Of a DNA stretch of 64,000 nt, positions 1-12,523 are shown piece after piece. Source of the stretch: Parietaria judaica (lineage: Eukaryota > Streptophyta > Magnoliopsida > Rosales > Urticaceae). The stretch spans positions 52,502,724-52,566,723 of the forward strand of contig OX940860.1 in the NCBI GenBank assembly GCA_954871525.1, written 5' to 3'. The notes under the pieces are model-generated. The model worked only from the letters and a program-made list of their open reading frames with translations, did no database searches and was not told where the DNA came from. Both the position numbers and the translations under genes were made by a program. Within the stretch, counting starts at the first letter, position 1. Each line of letters opens with the position of its first letter.

Positions 1-3000
1 CGCTGGATCCACTGATGATATGGTCGTCCACATATACTCCCACGATCAGGATCTCGTGCCCGGTACTCCTGGTGTAGACTACCTGTTTCCTCAGGCACTT
101 CGTGAATCCAAGACTCTTCAAGCTCTTGTCAAGACGGATATTCCACACTCTTGGTGCTTGTTTCAACCCGTATAGGGCCTTGGATAGTTTATACACCTTC
201 TTCTTCTTGCCCGTGATGCCGAATCCCTCTGGTTGCTTGACGTACACTTCTTCTTCGAGGTCACCATTTAGGAATGCCGATTTGACATCCAGATGGTGAA
301 TTTCCCAACCTCGATGAGCTGCTAGGGCCAGGATTAGTCTGATCGCGTCCAGTCTAGCTACTGGAGCAAAGAGTTCCTCAAAGTCTATGCCTTTCTTCTG
401 CACGTAGCCTTTAGCTATCAGCCTTGCCTTGTGCTTAAGGACGTTTCCCTCTGTGTCCTTCTTCAGCTTGTACACCCACTTCAGGCCGATGGGATTATGA
501 CCTTTGGGCAGGTCGGTAAGCTCCCATGTCCTGTTCTTCTCAATGGATTCCATATCATTCTTCATTGCTTCCTGCCACTCCTGCTCGGCTGCTGCCTCTT
601 GGTAGTTGGCAGGCTCCTATGCGCACAATAAAGAAAGTTCCTCCAGGCTCATCTCCACTTCTTGAGTCTGATCGTAGACGTTTGCTAGGGGTCGGAATCC
701 CCTTGGGCCATCTTTGACGAAGGAATCTCCTGAGCTGGACGGGCTGAAACTGCTCGGACTTGGTGTCCGTGGTGTATCCAGGTTGCTCTCTCCCGGGCTG
801 GATTCTCTCGTGCTTGGCAAGGCTGTTCCCGAGCTGGGTGTTCCGGGCTGATTCTGCTCGGCAACGCCCTGTTCATCCTCGGCTGTGAACTTTACTGAAT
901 TATGCTCGGGCTCTCTTTTCTCATCACGCCAATCCCACTTCATCTCTTCTTAGAACACAGCATCTCTGCTCACTTGGAGTCTGCCGCATCGTGGATCGTA
1001 GAGTCTGTGTGCCTTGCTTCCTTCTTCGACGCCAAGGTACACCATCTTCTGACTCTGGTCATCCAGCTTCTTGAGTTGTGGCCCCGGAATCTTCACATGT
1101 GCGGTGCATCCGAACACTCTCAAATGTTCTAAGTGGGGTTTCTTCCCATTTCACGCCTGGTAGGGAGTGCGCTCTCCTAACGCCTTGGTCAGCAAACGAT
1201 TAAGCAGGTAGACCGCATGTCTTACTGCTTCTGCCCAAAACCGGGCTGGAACTTGCATGCTCTTGAGCAAGCTCCTCGCCGTGTTCATCACAGTTCGGTT
1301 TCGTCTTTCCACCACGCCATTCTGCTGGGGCGTGTGAGGTGCGGACAAGTGACGCTGAACTCATTCCTGGTCGCAATATTCTCCGAACTGCTGGGAAGTG
1401 AATTATCCTCCTCGGTCTGTACGCAAGACCTTTAACCTGTGCACCGAGCCATTCTCCACGATCTTCTTGAACTTCTTGAAGACCTCAAAGGCTCCGCTCT
1501 TGTCCTTAAGCATATATACCCATATCCAGCGACTGTAATCGTCAACAATTAAAAGGAAGTACTTGTTACCTGCCAAAGTTACTGGGGTGACTGGACCACA
1601 TATATCTGCATGCACCAACTGTAGGGGTCTCTCTGCTCGGAATTTGGCCTTGATCAGAAACGGTATCCTCGCCTGCTTCGCGATCATGCAGCACTCACAT
1701 AGCTGGTCGGGGTGTTCTATCTTGGGAACCCCGAAGGCCATCTTCTTCTCGCCCATCATCTTGAGCGCGTGAAAATTCACTTTTCCGAGCCGTGCGTGCC
1801 ATAGCCAAGCCGGATCTGCCATCGAAGTCATGAGACAGACGGGCTGGCACGTCTTCAAGAGAATCTTGTAGAGTCTGTTGGGTGTTCGCTCCACCTTCAT
1901 CAACAGCTCTCCTTCCTTGGTCCACATCTTCAGGTAGGACCCTTGCAGCAACACCGTGTTTCCGATCTCAGTCATCTGCCCTAGACTGATGATGTTGCTC
2001 TTTAACTTCGGGATGAAATACACCTGGGTCATCAGACGTTGGTCGCCATTCTTGCACTCGAACAGGATTGACCATCTGCCTCTGATCTCTACGACTGATC
2101 CATCGCCAAATTTCACGTTGCCCGTGATCTTCTCATCGAGCTCTTCAAACATAGCTCGGTCCCAAGTCATGTGGTTGCTAGCTCCGTTGTCTAAGTACCA
2201 TACGTCGGTACTGACCTTCTTCTCTCCGTCTACGAGGAGGTTTGCAATAACCTTATCCTCAATCAGGAAAACCCTCTCGTTGGTTTCCTCCGGACAGGTC
2301 TGCTCGGCCTCTGGGCTGATCGGCACAATGATCACTTCTGCCCGGGCCTTGGCTATACTTTTGCCATTCTGCTCGTCCAGGTGCGTTTCCTGCTCGGCAA
2401 ACAACAGTGCCGGCTGGTCGTCTGGGAATCTTGCTAGATTCGCCTCTTCGCCCTGGTTTCTGCTCCGGCACTCAGATGCAAAGTGCCCAAGTTTCTGACA
2501 GTTGTAGCACTTCACTATGCTCTTGTCTCTCCTGGTCGTATTTTGCTGACGGGGTGCACCACTGCCGCGACCTCGCTGATCCCGACCTCGACCTCATCCA
2601 CGACCTTGTCCGCGTCCTTGTCCGCGTCCTCGGACCTCTCCACCAAAGCTGCTCCGACCTGAGGAATTTGAAGAAAACTCGGCTTTCCCGGTTTTCCGTT
2701 GTCTGGCCGTCCGCTCTTTATGCGTGAGCAGGAGGTTCTTCTCCTCTTCTCTGTCACCGTAACCCCGAAGTCTCTCCTCGTGGGCCTTGAGGCGACCAAC
2801 AACCTCCTCGACCGTCATGGTCTTGAGATCGCCGAATTGCTCAATTTATGTCACGATCTGCATGTACCTGTGAGGCACTGCTTGGAGGAATTTCTTGACG
2901 ATGGTGGTCTCCTCCACCTTGTCTCCCAACGAGCGTATGCCGGTCATAATGGACGTGAGCCGCATATCGAAGTCATCAATCGACTCGCTCTCCCTCATCC

Positions 3001-3370
3001 TCATCACCTCGAACTCACTCTTTAAGGTCTGGACATTTGCCTCTTTGACGCGATTTGCGCCCAGGTGCATGGTCTGAAGTGTCTCCCATGCTTCCTTCGC
3101 GGAATCCTTCTCGGCGAGCATGAGAAGGACATCGTCTCAAACTGCTTGGTAGATTGCGGCTAGAGCCATTCTTTCCTTGCACCCTTCGACACCGCCGTTC
3201 TCTACGGCCTCCCACACTCCCTGCGCCTGCAGATTTACCCTCATCTTCAACGCCCACATGGCGTAATTGCTTTTCGTGATCATGGGGTAGAGGAGTGTTA
3301 CTGTGTCTTCTCTGGAGTCTGGTTTCTGTGCCACCATAGCTCCTTCCATTGGTGACTCTAACGAAGACAT
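1..3370 (-). pseudogene. copia gag-pol polyprotein, broken and incomplete
   Basis: A conceptual start lies at 3370. Gag occupies about 3370-2520 and ends in a Gly/Arg-rich tail; a CCHC knuckle (CYNCQKLGHFASEC) lies near 2509-2465. The protease signature LDNGASNHM is near 2200, and the pre-integrase zinc region (WLWHARLG, then CECCMIAKQ) is around 1830-1690. Integrase follows (QLVHADICGP near 1630; HTPQQNGVVERRNR near 1340-1295), and RT runs from about 610 to the window edge with YVDD at 33-22. In-frame stops occur near 3136 in gag and twice between 1400 and 1350 in integrase, so no full polyprotein can be made. The stops look like base substitutions rather than indels, consistent with slow decay. 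Domain content is certain; exact start and lineage within copia are not. Confidence 0.92.
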
Positions 3371-3387
3371 GTTCTTCGATTGATGAA

Positions 3388-3399
3388 GCTCTGATACCA
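3388..3399 (-). other. Primer-binding site (tRNA-iMet) of the copia element
   Basis: The minus strand reads TGGTATCAGAGC, complementary to the 3' end of plant initiator tRNA-Met. It is the standard copia minus-strand priming site and fixes the element's orientation. Confidence 0.93.
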
Positions 3400-3401
3400 C
3401 T

Positions 3402-3887
3402 TGTTGGTTCCCAAATTACGGATCTGCGAAGAACACGAATAACACCAAAGAAAAATCGAACAGAATAATGAAGAACACAAACTTTTGGGAGAAGAAATTC
3501 TCTTTTGATAATCGAAGGCAAAATACAAGAAGCTAAACTCGAAGAAAAAAAACTCTAATGGACTCAGCACTTTACAAAGTGTACAATGCTAGATTTATAT
3601 AGCCTCACATAGGCGAAACCCTAGCTAACTAAATCGCACAAAATCATGAAACTACCCTAAATAATCTTATCAAATCTTTGACTCGATCTTTGCTTGCTCC
3701 TCAAGCTTTGCGGGTAGTTGGTGACTTTCCCTTTTCTGCTCGTCTGCCCCTAGTCGGGCTTGCCTTCTAATCGGACCTTCTGCTCGTGTTCACCCGAGCT
3801 GGACTGAACTCATGTCCGTCCTTGGTTCTAGTCGGTACCCGGGCTGACTTCCTCAATGTGCCGGACTAAGTCAAGCTTAAGCTCACA
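3402..3887 (-). repeat. 5' LTR of the copia element
   Basis: On the minus strand this stretch starts TGTGAGC and ends AACCAACA, fitting the TG...CA rule. It lies two bases upstream of a canonical initiator-Met primer-binding site. Length is 486 bp, normal for a plant copia LTR. The partner LTR is outside the window, so the outer boundary rests on the TG...CA rule alone. Confidence 0.75.
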
Positions 3888-5760
3888 CCCTATATATGTT
3901 TAGTCCCCTAAATATTTCTTTCTAGGACTGAAAACAATTTATGATATTGTGTAACTTTCCTTATTATATTTCTTTTAACAACAAAAATCAGTCTCTAATA
4001 CATCGTTTCATTCCCTAAATATATTAGGGACTAAAAAGCAATTCCCGAAACAATTTTTCTACACGATATTCAGTACTAGATATTAATATTTGAGACAAAA
4101 TTTTAGTCTACGAAACATTTCGACTGTTGTGACTGGTTTTTTAGTTTCCAAAATATCAACAATAATGTCATTCACAAATATATTTCAAGCAGCCTAAAAA
4201 TTAGTGTTTGTACCTGAAAAAATACCACCACAAATAGCAAATACGTATACTATAATCTCGATTTATTCAACCAACAAACAATAATCATAACAAGTATGTA
4301 GCAAATAGCCGATCAAAGTCTTTAAAGCAATAACCTGTAAACCAATAACCAATCCAAATCTATGAATTAATAATACATAGCAAATATTTAAAGCATAAGT
4401 CTTAAAACTAACATCATGGATCGCCGTTGTCATGGTCATTGTCGCTGGGTAGTCCATTTGAACCATTTGCTCCCTGAGTCGCCGTTGTTGTCGATACCGT
4501 GCTCGCAAAATTCTGAACTCCGGATACTTTGAGCTAATAAAGCTTGTCACTATTTCAAATTGCTTGTTACTCTGCTTAATTTCTATTTGTTCAATTTCAA
4601 TTCCTCCTCAAGCATAGCAACCTGACTTTAAAGATCTTTGGTCTGGCTTGAAGCTGGTTGAGACGACTCACATGCCGATAACATCCACAGATCTTTCTTC
4701 CTGAAAAGAGGTCCAACACATACCTTCCATGAAGATTGTGTTGTCTTCACGCTGGCACAAACACTCCCAATAGCTTCTTTCTCCAATTCAGAAGTTATGA
4801 TCGTTCCTTCTGCTAGTAATTTTTCAACCACGTCATTTTAATACCGAGTAATATTTCGCTAACAAAATAAGACATGAAACAATATTTAAAATCAATATTT
4901 AAAGTACCTTAAACTAAACATCAGTTATAAATAGGGTTTAAAATGTATAGTTTGGCGTCGAATTATTAGAGACTGAAAATCAGTCCTTGATCATTATCTA
5001 AACGAAATGTATTAAACACTGAAGATTAGTTCCAAAAAAATCATATATAAAACACTTTGATTTTAGTTCCGAATAAGTTACTTGATTAGTGACAAATAAA
5101 GTGAGACTGAAAATCAGTCCTTGATCTTTTCCCCTACAAAATTTCTATAACGACTGAATTTCAGTCCTGAATTCGATAGAGATTTGGATTCTTAAGGACT
5201 AATTTTTACCCGCAAATTTGTTCATTCTTCTTAGTACAGATACTGGAAATCAGTCCCCAATAATCAGTCCCCAATTATTACTAGTACCACATAATAGAGA
5301 CTGGATATCGGTCCTCAATAATTTTGTGCCATTTTCAATAATGACTGAAATTCAGTAGCCATTAAGTTTGCCAGAAAAATCTTAAAGGAAAAAAATGCAT
5401 TAGCTACTGAAAATCAGTTACTAACATTAGTCGAATGAAAATCAATCCCCAATAGCATCGGGTACTGACAAATCAGTCCCGATTATGGATTATTAAGGAC
5501 TATTTTTTACTCTCAATATTTTCATTCTTCTTAGTATAGAGACTGGAAATCAATCTCCAATTATTACTAGTATTACATAATAGAGACTGGATATCGGTCC
5601 CCAATAATTTTGCGCCATTTTAAAAAATGATGGAACATATGGGGGACTGAAATTCAGTAGCCGTTAAGTTTGCCAGAAAAATCTTAAAGGAATACATTAG
5701 TTACTGAAAATCAGTCACTAACAAGTCTCTTCCAAAGCCTAAGCGGTTGTCTCAGTCATG
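3888..5760. repeat. Dispersed short palindromic repeats, possible decayed CACTA-type DNA transposon
   Basis: The AT-rich tract contains many copies of a short motif of the form GACTGAAAATCAGTCC or its relatives (GGACTGAAATTCAGT, GAGACTGGAAATCAGTCC). It occurs in both orientations, especially near 3900-4130 and 4965-5720. Dense subterminal repeats of this kind are typical of plant CACTA (En/Spm) elements. No CACTA terminus or TSD was found, so the class is an inference. A decayed coding fragment sits between the two repeat clusters. Confidence 0.5.
4263..4831 (-). pseudogene. Decayed transposon ORF fragments, possibly CACTA-associated
   Basis: Two minus-strand fragments (4831-4628 and 4550-4263) flank a short frame-broken stretch. 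The first contains SWKVCVGPLFRKKDLW and a predicted helical EKLLAEG...SELEKEAIG segment. Between them a reading with AMLEEELK suggests a coiled coil. The order, a compact domain followed by a coiled-coil tail, resembles the C-terminus of plant Transposase_24/En-Spm accessory proteins, but I do not recognise a decisive motif. It is placed mainly by its position inside the dispersed-repeat tract. Confidence 0.3.
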
Positions 5761-7536
5761 GCTCATAGATTTTCCCTAAATTTTAGGTCTCTTGGTATTG
5801 ACTTTTTGAATTAGGGTGTGTTGATGATTAGTCTTGATTTTGAATTAAGGATGATTAACCTTGATTTTGTTCATTTGCTTCTCAGCTCATCACAGCTTCA
5901 GCAACAGCTCGTCTTCGCGACACATCCACTTCAGGGTCTGCTTCTTGTCAACTTACCTCCTCCATTCACGCTCCTCTCAGTCGAAGGTTAGTTTCTTATT
6001 GTTTTATTGCTTTTTCAATTCCGGTTCTCTTGATTTTTTTGGGTTTTATATTTCTTATTATTGATTTTGTAGGGATAGCATTTTGCTTGTTAGTTTTTAA
6101 CTTCATTTGATATTTGATTTGGGTGAATATGTGTATCATGGGTTTAATTGCTCACTTTGTATTTTTGTATGGTTTTTTTTTTCAGGTTAAGTACTCGAAA
6201 GAGATCCCGGCATATCAATCAAGTGTGAGTTCTCTTCTATGTTGTTTTCAACATTTCCATTTTTTTTTTTGCTTCGAATCTGATATTCATCTTTTAGACG
6301 AGCTTCGGTACTTCAAATTTGATTCTTCCCATCTATGATTCACGGTCTTCAAAATGAGATCCACTTTCTTTCACAATTGTAACAAAGTAACAAATCCAAA
6401 CATTTGCTATTTAGAACATAAATTTATATAAACCACATAATATATGGTATTTTTACATATGTTTTCTTGACAAACTCCCTAAAATATAAACACACAATTA
6501 AGGGGGGGTTGGGCTTTCGTGTGAGGGTGGCTGGGCTTGAGTTTCAAGGGGTGTTGATTTGTATAAGTTTTTAAAAATTGGGCAATACTAATTCATTTTC
6601 AGAAATTGGAGGGGTGGTTTCAACAAGCCCACCTTTGTGAGTGAATCTGCCCATGGTAGTAAGTATGGCAATTGTTATGGATGCATATTTCCTAAACTTT
6701 ACGGCCCAACTAAAAAAAATTGGCTCCAAAACTGATCGATCTGCCAATTAATACTTTATCTAAAGTCAAGACTTATCATCACAAAAAAAAAACCCGATTT
6801 GGAGACAAAGGAAAAAGCCCGATCTCGATAAGACTAAGAAAAACTCGATAAAAAATGGTAAAAACTCGCCCTCAAGGCGCGTAGGTTATTTTGTTGCACT
6901 TGGAACACTGGAACGAAGTTCGGAAATTGTCATTCCCTTGAGTCTAGCTCGGGATTGGCCCCTCCCACTTCTCACAAGACAAGGCGAGATCGGAAACGGA
7001 GATAAAGACAAAGCACCTCGAAATCATTTTCCGATATGGCGAAAGTAAGGAGTTAGAGAGTCGAAGCCACTTTGACCACCACAAGATCGAATTGTGGACC
7101 GCTTTAACTGTTAATCCATTTTTTGCTATTAACAACCATTTTACTCTAAATTCATAATTAAAATTTCTATTAAACCGTACGTTGTATACTAAAATGTAAT
7201 TTAAAACATGTTAAGTCGCGGTAATTATTTCCTAAACTTCTTCGCTATTTAATAAAAATCCAAAATTAACAAAACTTCACAAGTGACCAACTATACAATT
7301 TATGTGATCTATCTTGAAATTAAGGTGCATTTATTCGTACACAGTAATCGACTTGTTGAAGACAATTAAAACCAACTAGAAGACTTGGAAACAAGGAATA
7401 TTAGCGTGGAGAAGCTTCATTCTCTTTGCAGCACATGGTTGTAAGTTTGAATAATGCGAAATTCTTGAATCTTGATCCTTATACGCGCAAATTCATATTT
7501 AAACATTTGACTGTTATACATACCTAACTTGTAAAT

Positions 7537-7538
<2 letters not shown>

Positions 7539-7576
<38 letters not shown>
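7539..7576. repeat. (AT)n microsatellite
   Basis: Uninterrupted AT dinucleotide run of about 38 bp. Confidence 0.95.
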
Positions 7577-7583
<7 letters not shown>

Positions 7584-9243
7584 AAATTTAAGAATCCACC
7601 TACTTAGAATCTCTAGAAGATTCAATTTTACGAGTATACTGATAGGCGAGAGGTTTTCGGATAATAACTTTTATAGAAAAAAAAATCTTGGATCATATCT
7701 CAAGAGGAGAATCTTTGAGTTTTCTTCGATTTTTTGTAAAACCAGGCGATTTACATTTAAATAATAATAATAAAAAAAAACGAGTAACCCCAAATTAGAG
7801 CGGGTTACCCTCCGTATTTTGCGGGGTTAGAAATATTACATATATGTATTAAATAGCTCGAATGGTGAAAATTGAATATACGAATTACGAGAATTGATTC
7901 AATGAGTTGTCAATAGAATATTAGAATCTATTGTCTAAAGGTGATCAACAGTTTTGTTAATCTTTTCTTTGGTTTTTTTTTTTTTCCTTTAACTTTTATC
8001 TTGATAAACTACTTAATTAGTAAGAACACAAAATAATGAACGGAAGTATTAAAAGGAAAGAAATGATGCAAGAATTTATTCATGGAAATCCAAATCAAAT
8101 TAAAATTACATACAGATCTAGTAAATTGACTACTATCAAAGAAATGATGGAGGAAGAGATAGTACCACACTTGTGGCCCATAAATTCTTAAATTACACAT
8201 TATTATAAGATCAAATTCCTGATGCACCAATAATAAATTCATATAAATTTTGTTAAATAACGAAACTTCATATTAGGTCGGGTCTCGACTACAGATTCGG
8301 ATCGTAAACTCTAACGCGTCTAAAGCCATCCCTTTAATTAGCAAGGTACCCAATTTTTGTGATACGTCACTTTTTATAATAAGCTTTGTGATTCTAAGTC
8401 AGTTCATAGATTTCATATTATTATTATTATTTTGCATTATGATCTACGAGTAAAATGTCCAAATGATTATTTATTAAGATAGATATGAAATACTTTATTT
8501 TTCATGTCATGTCTCTTTAGGGTTTCATACTTTCATAAGTAGGTATTATTGAGTAATGGCTATTAAATTCAAATTATTTTATGACTCGCCATCCAAACCA
8601 AAGTTCATGAAATGAAAGATACATTAATTAATAACAAGTTAGATAAATGAATAATATTGCCAGATTGGTATTGAATTTTGTCACATCCAAATGACATGTC
8701 GTTCGATCCTGATCATAACGTATCGTTTGTATGAGTTAGAGGACCCTTACACGGTTTAATATTCTTGTGCATATATACAATATTACTTGTAGAAAAATGA
8801 GGAAAAGCTATAATTAATATATATCAAACTAGCTAATTGTGCAATAATGTGTTAGATATATAATGCACAATAAAGGAGGCTTGTTATAAAATGTCGTAGG
8901 CACATCAAGAGTAATTCATTTTATATAATACCGAAAATATGTCAACGAAAAACCGTATATCAAGAAAAACCGGCCAACAATATCGACAAAAATTGAAAGT
9001 ATTCCAGCCCATTTTTAATGAATAACGAGGATAAATCATTAAAAAAAACCGATGACTTATAGAAGAAAGAGAAACTAGACTGTTGAAATAGCGAAAATAA
9101 CACGGGCCTAGTGGTTTTAAGTGGGGGAAAAACACTAGCAAAACTCATTGTTTCGCCGTGTGACTTTTTTTTTTTATTCTTCATTTAAGCCCTTAAAATA
9201 CGCTCGTAATAAATATACTTATAAGTTCAAAATTTCTTCAATG

Positions 9244-9247
<4 letters not shown>

Positions 9248-9289
<42 letters not shown>
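9248..9289. repeat. (AT)n microsatellite
   Basis: Nearly uninterrupted TA dinucleotide run of about 40 bp. Confidence 0.95.
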
Positions 9290-9293
<4 letters not shown>

Positions 9294-10274
9294 TTACAGA
9301 ATACTCTTCAATAATTGCTATATATTCATATAAAATTGATTTAATAAAAAAAAAAAAAAAAAGCATTGGTATGTTGAATATGTGAACCTATTGCTAGTCG
9401 ATTTCAGTATATACCCGTGAAATCAAATTATGGGAACAAGATTGCGAAGGAATGTTGTATTAGAAATTAATGTGTTCCTTAAATAATGAAAATATATTCG
9501 TATAAAAAATATTAATATCACACCTAACTCCATGTTAAGCGCCATTCAAAAAAAAAAAACTCCATGTTAAGCGTTAGCCTTTTCATGATCATGATGACAG
9601 TGTAAAACACACTAAATGAGGGCTCACACACGTCGTGTTGACCAAAGTCAATAACTCTATAACGAATTTGCTGGCAAAAGAATTTTCAGACATCATTTAG
9701 TCAAAATCCACCGTCACGGTGCTAATTTCCCTAATTAATTTATTTAATTTAAAATACAAAAATATCTAATTTTTAGCTCATCCCAGTTGCTAGTTTACTA
9801 CTAACTATATAATTCAATTCAACCACTCATTGGTATTATAGTGCGATCTTATAACATAAATTTATAATCGATCGATAGAGTACTAATAACTTTGATTATT
9901 TATGAGTATTAAGATCCATGCATGAGTTAGTAAGTTTTTATTATAGAATGGATAGTTTTTGTCTTAAGAATATTAAAAAAAAATAAGTATTTCAAATTAA
10001 TGTCATCTTGATTTAGTTACTTATAACTTACGCCGACGTAGTAACCCAAAACTTGCAGTAGGCTCAACTTTACAAGTATATCAAGGAGGGTGCCTTGGGT
10101 CCCAAATTTTAAGGGCCTCAACTTTTGTAGATATATTATTGTATACTTATTTAAATATATATATATAATATTTTAAATATTTTAAGAGTACTAAAAATTT
10201 ACTTAGCCTAGGGACCTGACTAAATCAACAAACATAGGGCCGACCTTGTCAAGGGGTTTACATGTATATGAACA

Positions 10275-11507
10275 TTGATCCGTGCCTGATATTTTTGGGG
10301 CCCTAGGCGAGGAGAATTTTGGGGGGCCCTTACCGTTATTGTAAAAATTAATTTTGATACAAAAATATATTCAATATTTATATAATAAATAAATTCTCGT
10401 TCAAATAAGACGCGTCTAGCATTTTTAGAATCAAAAGTGCTAATCAACTCTGCATAATCGAGTTTCTCGACCATGTCTTTTTCGATAGACAATGTAGCTA
10501 AACCACTCAACCTATCTTGAGACATGGTTGATCGAAGATAAAACTTGATCAATTAAACTTTGAGAAGCTTCTTGCGCAACTGTGATCGGTATGGTTAACG
10601 TGATTCGGTAGGCAATCCAAACATTTGGATAACTACAATCCAATACTTGTATGTAATTCAAAACATCGATCGGTCTCTTCCTGTCGGTTGGCACGTTCAC
10701 ACTTAGGATTTATAATTCCTTCAAGAGATCATTCGCGTCACTATCTGAAACTTGATTGTGCTCCATTGCCTTTGTAAGGTTGGTGCAGAAACTCTTCAAA
10801 CTATCTCTATCTACAACTTTTAGCTTCTTCGTATCAAGTAAAAGCCCAAATTGCTTTACAAAATTCTGAAATTGTTCAAACCTAAATGAAAAAAAATAAA
10901 AAAACCAGTTCAAATTTTTTTAAAAGAAAAGTATATAAGCCATATTTCAAAGTACAAAATGAGATGTTCTATAATGATATTGAATGAAGATATAACTTTA
11001 TCAGCAATGTAGAGAAAATAGTGAGTTTTGAACATTTCTTTGCCAGATTGTGTCACTGCTTCACTGCCACTATCATCAAATTGCATTTTTTTTCTGAACT
11101 ATTCGTTTCTCTATGAACTTTGGCTATATTTCCAATTCACTTGCAATCAATGAAGCATCTATCATAGCAGTCTCAAATCTTGTTTCTCTGTATTCTCTCA
11201 AGTTAAGTGATATTAATTAATTTAGAGGCCTTAATTAATTTGAGAATTAGGTAGGGGCCCATTTATTAAAGTTTAGTGATATTAATTAATTTTTTTGGGG
11301 CCCCTAAATTTTAATTTAGTAATATTAAAATTAACTAATTTTTTTGGGGGCCCCTAAATTTAATTTAAAAGAGTCTAGTTTTTTTTTTTTTTTTTTAATA
11401 TGTGATATTGGGGCCCTCAAATTTGATTTTTGGGGGCCTCTAAATTTGAGATTATTTTTTTTACTAAAGGTGCGCGCCTACTCCGCCTCCCCTCAGGCAC
11501 GGCTCTG
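10275..11507 (-). mobile_element. Degenerate hAT transposon with CCGTGCCTGA terminal inverted repeats
   Basis: CCGTGCCTGA at 10280-10289 is repeated in inverted form at 11493-11502, and the right end extends to CAGAGCCGTGCCTGA when reverse-complemented. Just inside both ends lie GGGGCCCTA-type blocks. Remnants of a hAT transposase lie between them on the minus strand. Flanking octamers are only partly alike (TGAACATT versus GGAGTATT), so the exact ends are approximate. Confidence 0.75.
10375..11170 (-). pseudogene. hAT-family transposase (ZMYM1/TTF-zinc-finger type) C-terminal remnant
   Basis: Three minus-strand fragments in different frames line up with the C-terminal half of plant hAT transposases. 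FEQFQNFVKQFGLLLDTKKL lies near 10880. VLNYIQVLDCSYPNVWIAYR followed by LTIPITVA lies near 10660-10580. The hAT dimerisation segment YLRSTMSQDRLSGLATLSIE lies near 10540-10480. The normal order TIPVTVA...F.KLK..K.YLRSTMSQ.RL is recognisable, but the frame breaks between TIPITVA and the YLRSTMSQ block. No N-terminal zinc finger or catalytic core could be traced, so this copy cannot encode an active transposase. Confidence 0.8.
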
Positions 11508-11520
11508 GGAGTATTGATAT

Positions 11521-12523
11521 GAGCCCAGTTTGGCATTGTTGTGCTGTCTTCAGAATTGCTTTTAAAATTTACTGTCAGAAAAAGTGCTGTTAGAGAAAGT
11601 GATGCACTGTTTGGTTAATAAAAACAAAAAACAATTGGCTTTTTCAAAAGTTCAAGTTTACTGTTTGGCAACAAATTTTACTTAATTAGCTTCTAAATGT
11701 AACAAAATACTAAAGCAGACATAAATAATGTTAATTAAATCATAATATTAATATAAAAAGTTAAAAAATAATATAAATAATATAATTACTCAATAAATAA
11801 AATAAAAAACATTGCTTAGTTTGTTATGCCTTTTCTGTTTTTAATTGACAATAATTATGGTGACAATACCAATTTTTTTACATCCACGTTTCTTCCGGTC
11901 ACGGTAAAAAATTAGTACTTTTACCAACTAAAAAGAACTAATGCTTTAATTGCAATAATTATATGTATTTGTTTTTTTTTTATATATGTTTACCTTCCAA
12001 GAAGAATTGGTACTTTAACTATAATGATTTAAGAATGTGAACGAAAAAGGTACTTTTACCACTTAAAAAAATTGGTACTTTAACCGCAATGGTAAAATAT
12101 TTTTGGTACTTTTACCACCCAATAAGAATTGGTACTTCAACTGAAATAATTTTTAAAAAATGGATGTAAAAAATTGGTATCTTTACTATCCAAAAAGAAT
12201 TGGTACTTTAACCACAATAATTAAAAAATATGGAGATAAAAAATGATACTTTTACCACTTAAAAGGAATAAGACTCTTAACCGCAATAGTAAAATGTATT
12301 TTTGGTACTTTTACCACCAAAAAAGTATTTTTGGGGATAGAGAAGATGAAAAGCAAAAGTAGATTCTAGCAAAAGCATCTATTATCTGCTTTTAAATTTT
12401 GCCTATAGAAAAACTAAACTTTTAACGAAAGTGCTTATATTGTAACTTACCAAACACAAATATTGACTTAAAATTCTATAAAAAAACAAAAACACCTAAT
12501 AATAAGCAATGCCAAACGGGGCC
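11521..12523. mobile_element. Non-autonomous DNA transposon with GTTTGGCATTG inverted ends and internal tandem repeats
   Basis: The left end reads GAGCCCAGTTTGGCATTG (11521-11538). The right end, reverse-complemented, reads GGCCCCGTTTGGCATTG (12523-12507). These ends resemble PIF/Harbinger or hAT MITEs. Between them, 11860-12330 is a degenerate tandem array alternating TTGGTACTTTNACC and AAAAAGAATTGGTAC. No convincing TSD was found. It lies directly next to the hAT element ending at 11507. Confidence 0.65.
11860..12330. repeat. Degenerate tandem repeat, TTGGTACTTT(A)ACC units
   Basis: About seven imperfect units of roughly 55-65 bp, each containing GGTACTTTTACCACC and AGAATTGGTACTTTAACCG blocks. 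They are confined to the interior of the surrounding TIR element. Confidence 0.75.

Larger units (their letters stand above)
1..3887 (-). mobile_element. Ty1/copia LTR retrotransposon, decayed, cut by window start
   Basis: Read on the minus strand, the element runs LTR, primer-binding site, gag, protease, integrase and into reverse transcriptase, which is the copia domain order. The 3' part of RT, RNase H and the 3' LTR lie beyond position 1, so no target-site duplication can be tested. Several in-frame stops in gag and integrase show it is an old, non-autonomous copy. Its 5' end abuts the repeat-rich tract beginning at 3888, suggesting insertion into that older element; this is inferred only from adjacency. 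Confidence 0.93.
5761..10274. other. Gene-free AT-rich stretch
   Basis: I see no convincing gene. ORFs at 5861-6338 are short, low-complexity and unconserved in appearance. The stretch holds two long (AT)n microsatellites (7539-7576 and 9248-9289), several A/T homopolymers (for example about 9343-9362), and otherwise unique-looking intergenic sequence. Confidence 0.6.

Noticed and set aside
5861..6338. Phe-rich short plus-strand ORFs
   Set aside because: T-rich DNA gives Phe/Leu/Ser-rich readings on this strand; no domain, splice pattern or start context supports a gene.
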